The translations under genes were made by a program, and so were the position numbers. The notes below the pieces were generated by a model. The model had not been told where the DNA came from and ran no database searches. It saw only the letters and a program-made list of their open reading frames with translations. Source: an uncultured Collinsella sp. (GTDB lineage Bacteria; Actinomycetota; Coriobacteriia; Coriobacteriales; Coriobacteriaceae). Taken from it: a stretch of DNA of 22,361 nt. The DNA lies in contig URYU01000010.1 of the NCBI GenBank assembly GCA_900552155.1, positions 1 through 22,361 on the forward strand. Direction: 5' to 3'. Shown in pieces: positions 7,578 to 15,688 of the stretch (position 1 is its first letter; each line of letters starts with the position of its first letter).

Positions 7578-10313
7578 ATGCAGCGCGACGCATCGGACAC
7601 TCGCGTCAATCCAGACCTCATCCTCAAGGCAATTGAGAAAGACGAGGTCGCCGATGACACTCGAACCAGCCGGGGACACCTCAAAATTTTCTTTGGCTAC
7701 GCTGCTGGTACAGGCAAAACCTATGCAATGCTTCAAGCCGCCCACGCCGCCAAGCGGCGAGGTGTCGACGTCGTCGCGGGATACATCGAGCCGCACGAAC
7801 GTCCGGCAACTGCCCATCTTGCACAAGGGCTTGAGAACGTGCCCTGTAAACTCATCGAGCACAACGGCATTGCGCTCAGCGAGTTCGATCTAGATGCGGC
7901 TATCGAGCGCGCCCCTCAGCTCATCCTTGTCGACGAGCTCGCCCATACGAATGCGCCGGGGTCTCGCCACGACAAACGCTATCAAGACGTCGAGGAACTT
8001 CTACATGCGGGCATCGACGTCTATACGACCGTGAACGTTCAGCATATCGAGAGCCTAAACGACATGGTTGCATCCATCACCGGCGTTGTCGAGAGCGAAC
8101 GAATCCCCGACCGTATCTTCGATGATGCCGACCAGGTCGAGCTCGTCGACATAGAGCCCGAAGACCTACTTGAGCGCCTTCGCGCCGGCCTCGTCTACCG
8201 TCCCGCACAAGCCGACCGAGCGCAACAGCATTTTTTTACCGTCGAGAACCTCACCGCACTCCGAGAAATCGCGCTGCGCCGCTGCGCCGATCGCACCGGT
8301 CACCTCACAGACGCCGCACGCGTGCTGGGAAACCGTGACTACTACACCAGGGAGCGTATCTTAGTCTGTGTCTCCCCGGCGCCGACCAATCCCCGCATCA
8401 TCCGTGCCGCCGCACGCATGGCGAAAGCGTTTCGCAGCGAACTCGTCGCCCTGTTCGTAGAGAGCCCGCGCACGCAAGCCATGAGCGATGATGAGCGCGC
8501 CAAGCTTGCAGCCAATATCGCCCTAGCCGAGCAGCTCGGAGCACATATGGAAACCGTCTATGGCGACGACATCGCGTTTCAGATCTCCGAGTTCGCGCGC
8601 CTGTCGGGTATTTCGAAGATCGTCATGGGGCGCACGGGCGAGCGCAGCAGCGTCCGTCAGGCCCTCTTCGGCCGCAAATCTCTCGTAGAACAGCTCATAA
8701 CATTCGCCCCGAACCTCGACATTTACATCATTCCAGAACAGTCGACTCCGCCCTCCCGACCCAAAGGACGCCGCCATGCGCTCGCACTGCAGCCGCCCAG
8801 CAGCCGAAACGTGCTTCGCACGCTGGCCCTCTCTCTTGCCGCCACGGCGATCGGCACGGCTTTCCGCCATCTGGGATTTGCCGACTCCAGCATCATATCC
8901 CTCTATATCTTCACGGCCCTGCTGACCGCCGTCACCACGACGGGGCGTATCTGCACGATCGTATCGAGCGTGCTCTCTGTAGTGCTTTACAACTTCTGCT
9001 TTGTCACGCCTCTGTTTTCGCTCGCCAGCTACGACCGAAGCTATCTGGTCACGTTCGGCATCATGTTCGCCACCGCTATGGTCGCCGGCGAGTTAACTGC
9101 GCGCATCGCCGACAACGCCCGTACATCCGCCGAGAACGCATTCAAAACGCGCGTACTCCTCGAAACGAACCAGCTCTTGCAGCAAGCCCATAGCGCGGAG
9201 GAGTGCGCCCGCGTCGCCATGAACCAACTCGTCAAACTGCTAAAACTCGACGTGGTCTTCTACCCCGCCGAACACGGCACGCTCGGCAAGGCGCTCTATG
9301 AGTCCGCTGGCACCGAAAACCGATCCGCGTCGCTGCTCACCGACTACGAGCGCGCCGTTGCAACCTGGACCTACACCAACAACAAGCGCGCGGGCGCAAG
9401 CACGCGGACCCTGCCTGAGGCGCGCTGTCTCTACCTCGCGGTTCGCACCGGCGACAAGGTATTCGGTGTCATCGGCATCGCCCTGGAGGGGCGCGAGATC
9501 GAAGCCTTCGAGCATTCGATCGTCCTATCTATCGTAGGTGAATGCGCCTTGGCGCTCGAAAGCGACCGGGCGGCGCAAGAGCGCGAAGAGGCTGCGGTCT
9601 TGGCGAAAAACGAGCAGCTGCGCGCCAACCTTTTACGCTCCATCGGCCACGATTTGAGGACACCCCTCACGGCTATATCCGGATCTGCGGCAATCCTTCG
9701 GAAGAGCGACGAGAAGCTCAGCCTCGAACAACGCTGCGATCTTGCCGATGCCATCTACGACGACTCCCTCTGGCTTATCGATACCGTGGAGAACCTCCTC
9801 GCCATCACACGCGTCGAGGACGGCACCATTCGCCTCAACTTAACATCCGAGCTCATCGACGAGGTCATCGAGGCCGCCCTCAGCCATGTCGCCCAAGCAT
9901 CGCATGGACGTGCCGTCACCATCGAGCACACTGACGACATCCTGCTGGTACGCATCGACGTCCATCTCATCATGCAGGTGCTTACGAATCTCATCATGAA
10001 CGCCTTCAAATACACGCCCGAGGACTCGTCTGTCACCATCAGCGCACGTCGCGAGGGCGCGTTCGTCGTGGTGGACGTCGCAGACGATGGGCCGGGTGTG
10101 GCAGACTGCGACAAGCCTCATATCTTTGAGCGCTTCTTCACCTCAAGCAATACGCGGCCCGTGGATTCGCGTCGAAGCATCGGCCTTGGCCTGTCGCTCT
10201 GCCGCTCCATCGTGGAGGCGCATGGCGGCGTCATCGAAGTTCGCGACAACCACCCCCATGGGGCCGTCTTCCGTTTTACCCTGCCCGCCGAGGAGATTGA
10301 GATTCATGAATAA
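7578..10313 (+). CDS. kdpD: Sensor histidine kinase of the potassium two-component system
   Basis: 911 aa from ATG 7578. Domains in order: N-terminal KdpD domain with Walker A-type GYAAGTGKT (40-48), AGYIEPHERPAT (67-78) and VDELAHTNAPGSRH (118-131); universal-stress-protein-like domain (about 258-385); four closely spaced membrane spans (about 412-505); GAF-like region (about 525-660); dimerisation domain with SIGHDLRTPLTAISG, phospho-acceptor His691; and a C-terminal ATPase domain (NLIMNAFKYTPEDS, VADDGPGV, GLGLSLCRSIVEAHGG). It senses K+ limitation and phosphorylates or dephosphorylates KdpE. The open frame extends 32 codons upstream to 7482, but AGAAAGG at 7564-7570, 7 nt before ATG 7578, and the start of family homology favour 7578. 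It overlaps kdpE by 8 bp. It is transcribed divergently from kdpFABC, unlike the E. coli kdpFABCDE order. Confidence 0.96.
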   Translation: MQRDASDTRVNPDLILKAIEKDEVADDTRTSRGHLKIFFGYAAGTGKTYAMLQAAHAAKRRGVDVVAGYIEPHERPATAHLAQGLENVPCKLIEHNGIALSEFDLDAAIERAPQLILVDELAHTNAPGSRHDKRYQDVEELLHAGIDVYTTVNVQHIESLNDMVASITGVVESERIPDRIFDDADQVELVDIEPEDLLERLRAGLVYRPAQADRAQQHFFTVENLTALREIALRRCADRTGHLTDAARVLGNRDYYTRERILVCVSPAPTNPRIIRAAARMAKAFRSELVALFVESPRTQAMSDDERAKLAANIALAEQLGAHMETVYGDDIAFQISEFARLSGISKIVMGRTGERSSVRQALFGRKSLVEQLITFAPNLDIYIIPEQSTPPSRPKGRRHALALQPPSSRNVLRTLALSLAATAIGTAFRHLGFADSSIISLYIFTALLTAVTTTGRICTIVSSVLSVVLYNFCFVTPLFSLASYDRSYLVTFGIMFATAMVAGELTARIADNARTSAENAFKTRVLLETNQLLQQAHSAEECARVAMNQLVKLLKLDVVFYPAEHGTLGKALYESAGTENRSASLLTDYERAVATWTYTNNKRAGASTRTLPEARCLYLAVRTGDKVFGVIGIALEGREIEAFEHSIVLSIVGECALALESDRAAQEREEAAVLAKNEQLRANLLRSIGHDLRTPLTAISGSAAILRKSDEKLSLEQRCDLADAIYDDSLWLIDTVENLLAITRVEDGTIRLNLTSELIDEVIEAALSHVAQASHGRAVTIEHTDDILLVRIDVHLIMQVLTNLIMNAFKYTPEDSSVTISARREGAFVVVDVADDGPGVADCDKPHIFERFFTSSNTRPVDSRRSIGLGLSLCRSIVEAHGGVIEVRDNHPHGAVFRFTLPAEEIEIHE

Positions 10314-11010
10314 TGCCGCTAAGCCACGCATCCTCCTGGTCGAAGATGACCAGACCGTTCAAAACCTCGTTTCGACCGCGCTTGACCTCCACGGCTATGT
10401 CGTGAGCAAGGTTTGCAACGGCCAAGCCGCCATCATGGATGCGGTGTCGCACGGCCCCAGCCTCATCATGCTCGACCTCGGCCTTCCCGACATTGACGGT
10501 ATCGAGGTCATCACGAAGATCCGAAGCTGGTCGGCAGTCCCCATTATCGTCATTTCGGCGCGCACCGAAGATTCCGACAAGATTGCAGCACTTGACGCAG
10601 GGGCAGACGACTACCTCACCAAGCCCTTTTCTGTGGATGAGTTGCTCGCGCGCGTCCGTGCGAATTTGAGGCGCTCCTCGATGGCGTCGAGCGAGTCGAC
10701 AGAAGCGAGCACGTTCGACAACGGTCCGCTGCATATCGACTACGCCGCGGGATACGCGACGAAAGACGGACGCGAGCTCTCGCTCACCCCAACCGAGTAC
10801 AAATTGCTCGTCCTTCTGGCGAAAAACGTCGACAAGGTGCTCACCCACACCTTCATCACCCGCGAGATATGGGGCACGAGCTGGGACAGCGATCTGGCGA
10901 GCCTGCGCGTGTTCATGCGCACCCTGCGTAAGAAGATCGAGGCAGACCCCTCTCACCCCAAAATGATTCAGACGCACATGGGTGTCGGGTACCGCATGCA
11001 GCGTCTCTAG
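10306..11010 (+). CDS. kdpE: Response regulator of the potassium two-component system
   Basis: 234 aa. The receiver domain (about 7-120) shows ILLVEDD (acidic pocket), LIMLDLGLPD with phospho-acceptor Asp57, and TKPFS with conserved Lys106. An OmpR/PhoB winged-helix domain follows (about 140-234): LSLTPTEYKLL, LTHTFITREIWG, LRVFMRTLRKKIE, and the C-terminal IQTHMGVGYRM. KdpE activates kdpFABC when phosphorylated by KdpD. ATG 10306 overlaps the kdpD end by 8 bp, with GAGGAGA at 10290-10296, so translation is coupled. The frame is open upstream of 10306 inside kdpD, but those codons are not part of KdpE. Repeat copy 2 starts 5 bp after the stop. Confidence 0.96.
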   Translation: MNNAAKPRILLVEDDQTVQNLVSTALDLHGYVVSKVCNGQAAIMDAVSHGPSLIMLDLGLPDIDGIEVITKIRSWSAVPIIVISARTEDSDKIAALDAGADDYLTKPFSVDELLARVRANLRRSSMASSESTEASTFDNGPLHIDYAAGYATKDGRELSLTPTEYKLLVLLAKNVDKVLTHTFITREIWGTSWDSDLASLRVFMRTLRKKIEADPSHPKMIQTHMGVGYRMQRL

Positions 11011-11015
11011 CCCAC

Positions 11016-11106
11016 CCCACAAAAAGTTGCGGTGGAATACGGAGTAGATAAGGCCTTTGACAGCCAAAACAGTCCGTATTTCACCGCAACTGATGGGCGG
11101 GATGGA
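11016..11106. repeat. Intergenic direct repeat, copy 2 (right border of kdp locus)
   Basis: Second copy of the 91-bp element at 2607-2697, same orientation, differing at 11068 and 11102. It fills the whole gap between the convergent kdpE (stop 11010) and the GltD-like gene (stop 11108). The 18-bp stem is 11026-11043 with 11073-11090, and AAAAA (11021-11025) lies outside the left arm. On the minus strand it can terminate the GltD-like gene. Rightward kdpDE transcripts would carry the hairpin, better paired in that strand (G.U instead of C.A), but without a U-tract. Confidence 0.9.
11021..11090 (-). terminator. Putative terminator of the GltD-like gene (formed by repeat copy 2)
   Basis: In the minus-strand transcript the stem 11090-11073 with 11043-11026 is followed by UUUUU (11025-11021), starting 18 bp past the stop at 11108. 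Long loop and one C.A mismatch, as in copy 1. Confidence 0.6.
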
Positions 11107-11107
11107 G

Positions 11108-12325
11108 TTAAAGGCCCAGGTAGGTGGTCATGCCTTCGACGGCGAGCTTGGCACCAGCTACGGCATGGACCACGGTGAGCGGGCCGTTGACCACGTCGCC
11201 GGCGGCAAAGACGCCAGGCACGGTGGTCATGCCATGCTCGTCGACCGAAAGCAGGCCGCGATGGTCGGTCTCCAGACCGCCCGTTGTAAGCACGAGCTTG
11301 TCCTTGGGCACCTGAGACGCCGCAATCACAACCGTGTCGGCGGACACGCGGTCGAGCTCTTCCTCGTAGCCCACCACATTGTTGTCCTCGTCAAAGACAG
11401 CCGTCTCGAACACCGGACCGTTATCATCGATGGCGCAGATCGCCTTGCCGCGCACAATCTCGGCACCGTCAAGCTCGGTCAACTCCACCTCGTCGTCAAT
11501 CGCAGAGATATGGCGCGAACGGGCATACACAGTGACCTTGCGGGCACCCGAGCGAAGCGCCGTACGGGCCACATCCATGGCTACGTTGCCGGCACCGATT
11601 ACGGCCACGTTTTCGCCGATCGCCACGCTCGTGGGGTCAACGAGGTAGTCGATGCCAAAGAGCACATTGCCGCGCGACTCGCCGGGAATACCCAGCTTTC
11701 GAGCTCGCCAGGTGCCGGTACCAACAAAGACCGCATCGTAGCCGTCGCGCAGCAAGTCGTCGATGTGGAGCGCACCGCCGATGGTGGTCGAGGGGCGAAC
11801 GCGCACGCCGAGCGAGCACATCACGTGGCGGTACTTTTGCACGAGCGAGCGCGGCAGGCGGAACTCGGGGATACCGTACTCCAGCACGCCGCCGATCTCG
11901 GGCCGCTGCTCAAAAACGGTGACGGCGCAACCCAGCTGCGCCATCTTAATGGCCACGGTCATACCGGCGGGGCCGGAGCCGACCACAGCGACCTGTTTGC
12001 CGCACGACGGCGCGGGTTTCCACTCTTTGCGGTCCAAATACGCCGTGGAGATATAGTTCTCGATGCTCGAAAAATGCACGGGCGCGCCCTTGCGGCCCTG
12101 GATGCACGCGCCCTCGCACTGGCCCGAATGGTTGCAAACCATGGAGCAGACCGCACTCAACGGGTTATTCTGGAACAGCAGCTCGCCCGCCTCTTGCAGA
12201 CGGCGCTGCTTAAAGAGGTCGATAACCTGCGGAATGGGCGTCTGCACCGGACAGCCCTTTATTTGACAGAACGCCTTTTTGCAGCCCAGACAGCGATTTG
12301 CTTCCTCAACGATGTGGATAGGCAC
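11108..12325 (-). CDS. GltD-like FAD/NAD(P)-dependent oxidoreductase (glutamate synthase small-chain family)
   Basis: 405 aa from GTG 12325. The N-terminal Fe-S region has clustered cysteines: CLGCKKAFCQIKGCPVQTP, then CSMVCNHSGQCEGAC. Next come an FAD Rossmann motif (VAVVGSGPAGM), EYGIPEFRLP, an NAD(P)H motif (VAVIGAGNVAMDVARTALRSGA) and the closing GVFAAGDVVNGPLTVVHAVAGAK. This is the electron-input module shared by GltD, NfnB/SudB-type subunits and dihydropyrimidine dehydrogenase; it moves electrons from NAD(P)H via FAD to Fe-S partners. No gltB large subunit is nearby, so glutamate synthesis cannot be assumed. The frame runs open to 12511, but the extra 62 residues look unrelated to the family, and AGAGGGGA (12331-12338) sits just before GTG 12325. 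It follows uxaA on the same strand but is separated by a terminator and about 200 bp. Confidence 0.88.
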   Translation of the reverse strand: MPIHIVEEANRCLGCKKAFCQIKGCPVQTPIPQVIDLFKQRRLQEAGELLFQNNPLSAVCSMVCNHSGQCEGACIQGRKGAPVHFSSIENYISTAYLDRKEWKPAPSCGKQVAVVGSGPAGMTVAIKMAQLGCAVTVFEQRPEIGGVLEYGIPEFRLPRSLVQKYRHVMCSLGVRVRPSTTIGGALHIDDLLRDGYDAVFVGTGTWRARKLGIPGESRGNVLFGIDYLVDPTSVAIGENVAVIGAGNVAMDVARTALRSGARKVTVYARSRHISAIDDEVELTELDGAEIVRGKAICAIDDNGPVFETAVFDEDNNVVGYEEELDRVSADTVVIAASQVPKDKLVLTTGGLETDHRGLLSVDEHGMTTVPGVFAAGDVVNGPLTVVHAVAGAKLAVEGMTTYLGL

Positions 12326-12500
12326 GCAATTCCCCTCTATCGACCTGGACGAAATCGGCTTCTTAAACCAATTTGCCCGAATTAATAACCATAGATACGT
12401 CAACAGTGCGGAAAAGGGCACCGAAAAGCATCTCACAAACGCGCAGTAGCAACCCTTCCCTCGCACGGAGCCACTGTGCAGCCCCGTCATCGAGATCAAA
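12326..12500 (-). promoter_or_regulatory. Upstream region of the GltD-like gene, weak promoter candidates
   Basis: This gene-free spacer follows the uxaA terminator. On the minus strand it has AGAGGGGA at 12331-12338 (ribosome binding site for GTG 12325) and an AT-rich stretch with TTGACG and TATGGT-like elements around 12375-12405. These are not at ideal spacing, so the exact promoter is uncertain. I see no operator resembling the uxa palindromes. Confidence 0.3.
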
Positions 12501-12530
12501 AGATTCGCCACCCCTACGAATGGCGAATCT
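12498..12530 (-). terminator. Terminator after uxaA (end of hexuronate operon)
   Basis: Perfect 10-bp stem (12521-12530 with 12501-12510) with a 10-nt loop; in the minus-strand transcript it ends in UCUUUUG (a short U run, 12502-12498). It starts 2 bp after the uxaA stop at 12533 and separates uxaA from the GltD-like gene. Confidence 0.7.
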
Positions 12531-12532
12531 CT

Positions 12533-14017
12533 CTACAGGCAGACGCCGTCTTTCCAGATACTGATCTCGTGGCAGCCGCGGCGCTCGGCACTCGTTAGCT
12601 TACCGCTCGCTGTATCCAGTACCAGCTGATACAGGTCGCGGGCAGCCTCGTCGAGCGTGCGTTCGCCTGTGGCAATCACGCCGGCGTTAAAGTCCATCCA
12701 GTTGGCCTTGTGGTCGCACAGACGCTGATTGGTGAACACCTTGAGGGTGGGCGCCGGTGCACCAAACGGCGTGCCGCGTCCAGTCGAGAACAGAATCACG
12801 TGACAGCCAGCAGCCGTCAACGCCGTGGTGGATACCATGTCGTTGCCCGGGCCGCACAACATGTTCAGGCCATGCTTGGTGACCTGACCGGCATACGGCA
12901 GCACGTCGACGATGGGTGCGGAGCCGCCCTTTTGCACGCAGCCGCAACTCTTGTCCTCGAGCGTGGTGATGCCACCGTCCTTGTTACCGGGACTCGGGTT
13001 CTCGTAGACCACCTCACCATGGCTAATAAAGTAATCCTTAAAACCGTTAAGCATGTCAGAGGCAGCGTTAAAGACCTGCTCGTTCTCGCAGCGATCGAGC
13101 AGGATGCTCTCCGCGCCAAACATCTCGGGCACTTCGGTGAGCACCGACGTGCCGCCACGGGCGACGACCATATCGCTCACGCGACCGATCGTGGGGTTGG
13201 CGGTAATGCCCGAAAGACCGTCAGAGCCGCCGCACTTAAGACCAATAACCAGCTCTGAGGCCGGAATGGGCTCACGCTTGGCCTGCTTGGCCAGGTCAGC
13301 CAGCTCGGACAGAATCTTGTGGCCCTCGATCTGCTCGTCGGCTACATCCTGGCAAGTGAGAAAACGAACGCGCTCGTGATCGAAGTCACCGAGCTCGTCG
13401 AGCACCTGCTGATGCGTGCAGTTCTCGCAACCGAGCGACAAGAACAGCACGCCCGCGGCGTTTGCGTGACGCGACAGCGCCACCAGCAGACGACGGGTCT
13501 GGGCATGGTCGGCGCCGGTCTGTGAGCAACCGGACGGATGCGGGATGTAATAGACGCCCTCCAACGAGCCCTCGACCAGGTCCTGAGCCTGCTCGCACAT
13601 GGCACGAGCGACTTCGTTGACGCAACCGACGGTGGGAATGATCCAAAGCTCATTGCGCGTGGCGGCACGACCGTCGGCACGGCGGAAGCCCATAAAGGTC
13701 TCGGCCTCGACCGGCTCAACGACCGGATGTGTCGGATTGTAGGCGTACTCGATCTCACCCGAGAGGTTGGTCTTCACGTTGTGCGTGTGCAGCCACTGGC
13801 CGGGCTGAATGTCCTTCGTCACGTGGCCGATGGGAAGACCGTACTTGATGACATCCTCACCGGCTGCAATGGCGCGCACGGCCATCTTGTGACCCTGCGG
13901 GATATCCTCCGCGGCAACGACCTCGCCCACGCCGGGAACCTCGACGGCAGCACCCTTGGCGAGCGGCGACAGCGCAACGATGACGTTGTCGGCCGGATTG
14001 ATCTGGATAGTGTTCAT
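12533..14017 (-). CDS. uxaA: Altronate dehydratase
   Basis: 494 aa, the usual full-length form. It dehydrates D-altronate to 2-keto-3-deoxy-D-gluconate (KDG), third step of the D-galacturonate isomerase pathway, in the cytoplasm. The N-terminal SAF domain (about 1-85) shows GHKMAVRAIAAGEDVIKYG and WLHTHN. The C-terminal dehydratase region has GCSQTGADHAQTRRLL (about 163-178), SLGCENCTHQ, GLKCGGSDGLSGITANP and DKSCGCVQKGG; the conserved cysteines and histidines are candidate metal ligands. ATG 14017 is preceded by AGGA (14027-14030) at 9-nt spacing. It is the last gene of the uxaC-transporter-uxaB-uxaA run and is followed by a terminator. The 78-bp gap to uxaB holds a stem-loop. Confidence 0.95.
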   Translation of the reverse strand: MNTIQINPADNVIVALSPLAKGAAVEVPGVGEVVAAEDIPQGHKMAVRAIAAGEDVIKYGLPIGHVTKDIQPGQWLHTHNVKTNLSGEIEYAYNPTHPVVEPVEAETFMGFRRADGRAATRNELWIIPTVGCVNEVARAMCEQAQDLVEGSLEGVYYIPHPSGCSQTGADHAQTRRLLVALSRHANAAGVLFLSLGCENCTHQQVLDELGDFDHERVRFLTCQDVADEQIEGHKILSELADLAKQAKREPIPASELVIGLKCGGSDGLSGITANPTIGRVSDMVVARGGTSVLTEVPEMFGAESILLDRCENEQVFNAASDMLNGFKDYFISHGEVVYENPSPGNKDGGITTLEDKSCGCVQKGGSAPIVDVLPYAGQVTKHGLNMLCGPGNDMVSTTALTAAGCHVILFSTGRGTPFGAPAPTLKVFTNQRLCDHKANWMDFNAGVIATGERTLDEAARDLYQLVLDTASGKLTSAERRGCHEISIWKDGVCL

Positions 14018-14059
14018 TACAAAGAGTCCTAACCCTACAGGTTGAGCAGAAGTCGAGTG

Positions 14060-14085
14060 ACGCCCGCCAGTTACCCGGCGGGCGT
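14060..14085 (-). other. Intercistronic stem-loop between uxaB and uxaA
   Basis: 9-bp GC-rich perfect stem (14060-14068 with 14077-14085), 8-nt loop. On the minus strand it is not followed by a U-tract, so it is unlikely to be a simple terminator. It may protect the uxaB 3' end or mark an mRNA processing point; function is inference. Confidence 0.55.
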
Positions 14086-14095
14086 ACAGAAGGAT

Positions 14096-15610
14096 TTAGG
14101 CCTGAGCGTTCGCGAACGCCTGCTTGACGCCCTCGGAGCGCACGACGGCGAGAGCGTTGACGACAAACTCCTCCAGGCCGGCGATCTGCGTAAGATCCTC
14201 GCCCCACATTTGCTCGTTGGAGAGCACATCGTGCACCAGCTCGGCGTCGTCGGCGCCGGCGTGGGCAGCGTAGAAGTCGAGCACAAAGGCGTCGTCCTGA
14301 GCGGTGTACTCGGTGCCGTCGGAGCGACGCAGGTGCAGGCCGTCGCCCTCGCGGGACACGAGCTCCTGCGTGTAGAAGGAAATGAGCGTGGCCAGGCTCG
14401 TCGCCAGGCACTTGGGCAGGTTGCCGGTCTCGGCAGCGTAGTCCTTGAGCGTAGGCAGGTCGCGGGCACGCCTCTTAGCCGTGGAGTTGAGGCAGATGGA
14501 GAGCAGCGCGTGGTCGATAAACGGGTTGTCGAAGCGGTTCTCAACAGCGGCGGCAAAGGCCTTGCAGTCCTCGACATCCAGGTCGGCGGCAAGCGTCGGA
14601 ATGACCTCGTCGTAGAGCATAGTGTTCATGAAGCCGCGGACGGTCTCGTCGTGCATGCAATCGCGCACGATATCAAAGCCGGCAACCCAGGAACCCGGGA
14701 CAAAGGCGGTGTGGGCGCCGTTGAGGATGCGGACCTTGCGCTTCTTGTACGGGGTGACGTCGGGGGTCACAAAGACACCCGGCAGACCGGCCTTCACGAA
14801 GGGCAGACGCTCCTTGAGCGATTCGTCACCCTGGATGCCCCACATCTGGAAGGGCTCACGCACGGCCAAGAACGGATCTTCATAGCCCAAGCGCTCGGCC
14901 ACGGCAGCGGCCTCCTTGGGATCGCGGATGCGCCCCGGAACGATGGTGTCGACGCGCGTGGTGCAGACGGTGCAGTCGTTGGCCATCCACTGCGAAAACT
15001 CGTCCTCCCAGCCCCAGTCGCTCACGTACTGGTTCATGATGCGCAGCAGCTCCTCGCCGTTATGGTCGATGAGCTCGCAGGCGAGCACGATGACGCCCTG
15101 CTTGCCGGCAGCCCAGCGGGCATGGAGCACCTGGGCAAGCTTGGCAGGGAAGCTCGCGGGGGGCATGTCGTCGGCCTTGCAGGACGGATCGTAGGCGATA
15201 CCGGCCTCGGTGGTGTTGGAGACGATAATCTCCAGGTCGTCGGAAACGGCGACCTCCATCATGGCACGGTAGTCAGCCTCGCGATACGGATTGAGGCAAC
15301 GGCTGCAGGCGCTGATCACGCGGGAATCGTCAACCGTGTCACCGTTCTCCTTGCCGCGCACCAGTACGGTGTACAGGCCATCCTGGGCATTGATACCATC
15401 GGCGAAATCGAAGGCGCCGCTGATGGGCTGCACCATGACGACCCTGCCGTTCCAACCGGTGGCCTCGTTGCACATAACGACGAAACGATCGCCGAAGGCG
15501 CGCAGGAAATTGCCCTCGCCAAACTGTAGGACCTTCTCGGGGGCGTCCTTGGGCAGCACGTAGCCCTCGTAGCCGATCTTCTCGAGCGTCTCGTAGCTGA
15601 TGTTATTCAT
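14096..15610 (-). CDS. uxaB: Tagaturonate reductase (altronate oxidoreductase)
   Basis: 504 aa. NAD-dependent reduction of D-tagaturonate to D-altronate, second step after UxaC. It belongs to the polyol-specific long-chain dehydrogenase (mannitol dehydrogenase) family. Seen: LQFGEGNFLRAFGD (about 28-41) in the N-terminal nucleotide-binding domain, VSNTTEAGIAYDP, and the active-site K-x4-N-x2-H motif in KVRILNGAHT with GSWVAGFDIV after it. Fructuronate reductase (uxuB) is the main alternative in this family; FGEGNFLRAF at the start, the tagaturonate-reductase-like middle and the pairing with uxaA favour uxaB. ATG 15610 has AGAGGAAAG at 15616-15624. It is 78 bp downstream of the transporter stop. 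Confidence 0.92.
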   Translation of the reverse strand: MNNISYETLEKIGYEGYVLPKDAPEKVLQFGEGNFLRAFGDRFVVMCNEATGWNGRVVMVQPISGAFDFADGINAQDGLYTVLVRGKENGDTVDDSRVISACSRCLNPYREADYRAMMEVAVSDDLEIIVSNTTEAGIAYDPSCKADDMPPASFPAKLAQVLHARWAAGKQGVIVLACELIDHNGEELLRIMNQYVSDWGWEDEFSQWMANDCTVCTTRVDTIVPGRIRDPKEAAAVAERLGYEDPFLAVREPFQMWGIQGDESLKERLPFVKAGLPGVFVTPDVTPYKKRKVRILNGAHTAFVPGSWVAGFDIVRDCMHDETVRGFMNTMLYDEVIPTLAADLDVEDCKAFAAAVENRFDNPFIDHALLSICLNSTAKRRARDLPTLKDYAAETGNLPKCLATSLATLISFYTQELVSREGDGLHLRRSDGTEYTAQDDAFVLDFYAAHAGADDAELVHDVLSNEQMWGEDLTQIAGLEEFVVNALAVVRSEGVKQAFANAQA

Positions 15611-15634
15611 AGAGGCTTTCCTCTCAACTCAAGT

Positions 15635-15659
15635 CCCGGTACGGCATCGCCGCACCGGG
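15635..15659 (-). other. Intercistronic stem-loop between transporter and uxaB
   Basis: CCCGGT (15635-15640) pairs with ACCGGG (15654-15659). Inside, CGGC pairs with GCCG around a 3-nt loop after one internal mismatch. No U-tract follows in the minus strand, so read-through into uxaB is expected. Likely an mRNA stability or processing element. Confidence 0.5.
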
Positions 15660-15688
15660 TTGCATTCATGATTTTTCAAGCAGCGGGG

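Noticed and set aside
12326..12511. N-terminal extension of the GltD-like protein with a hydrophobic stretch (SALLTYLWLLI), a possible signal or anchor.
   Set aside because: It is rich in Cys/Arg with no family counterpart, overlaps the uxaA terminator, and a ribosome binding site directly precedes GTG 12325.
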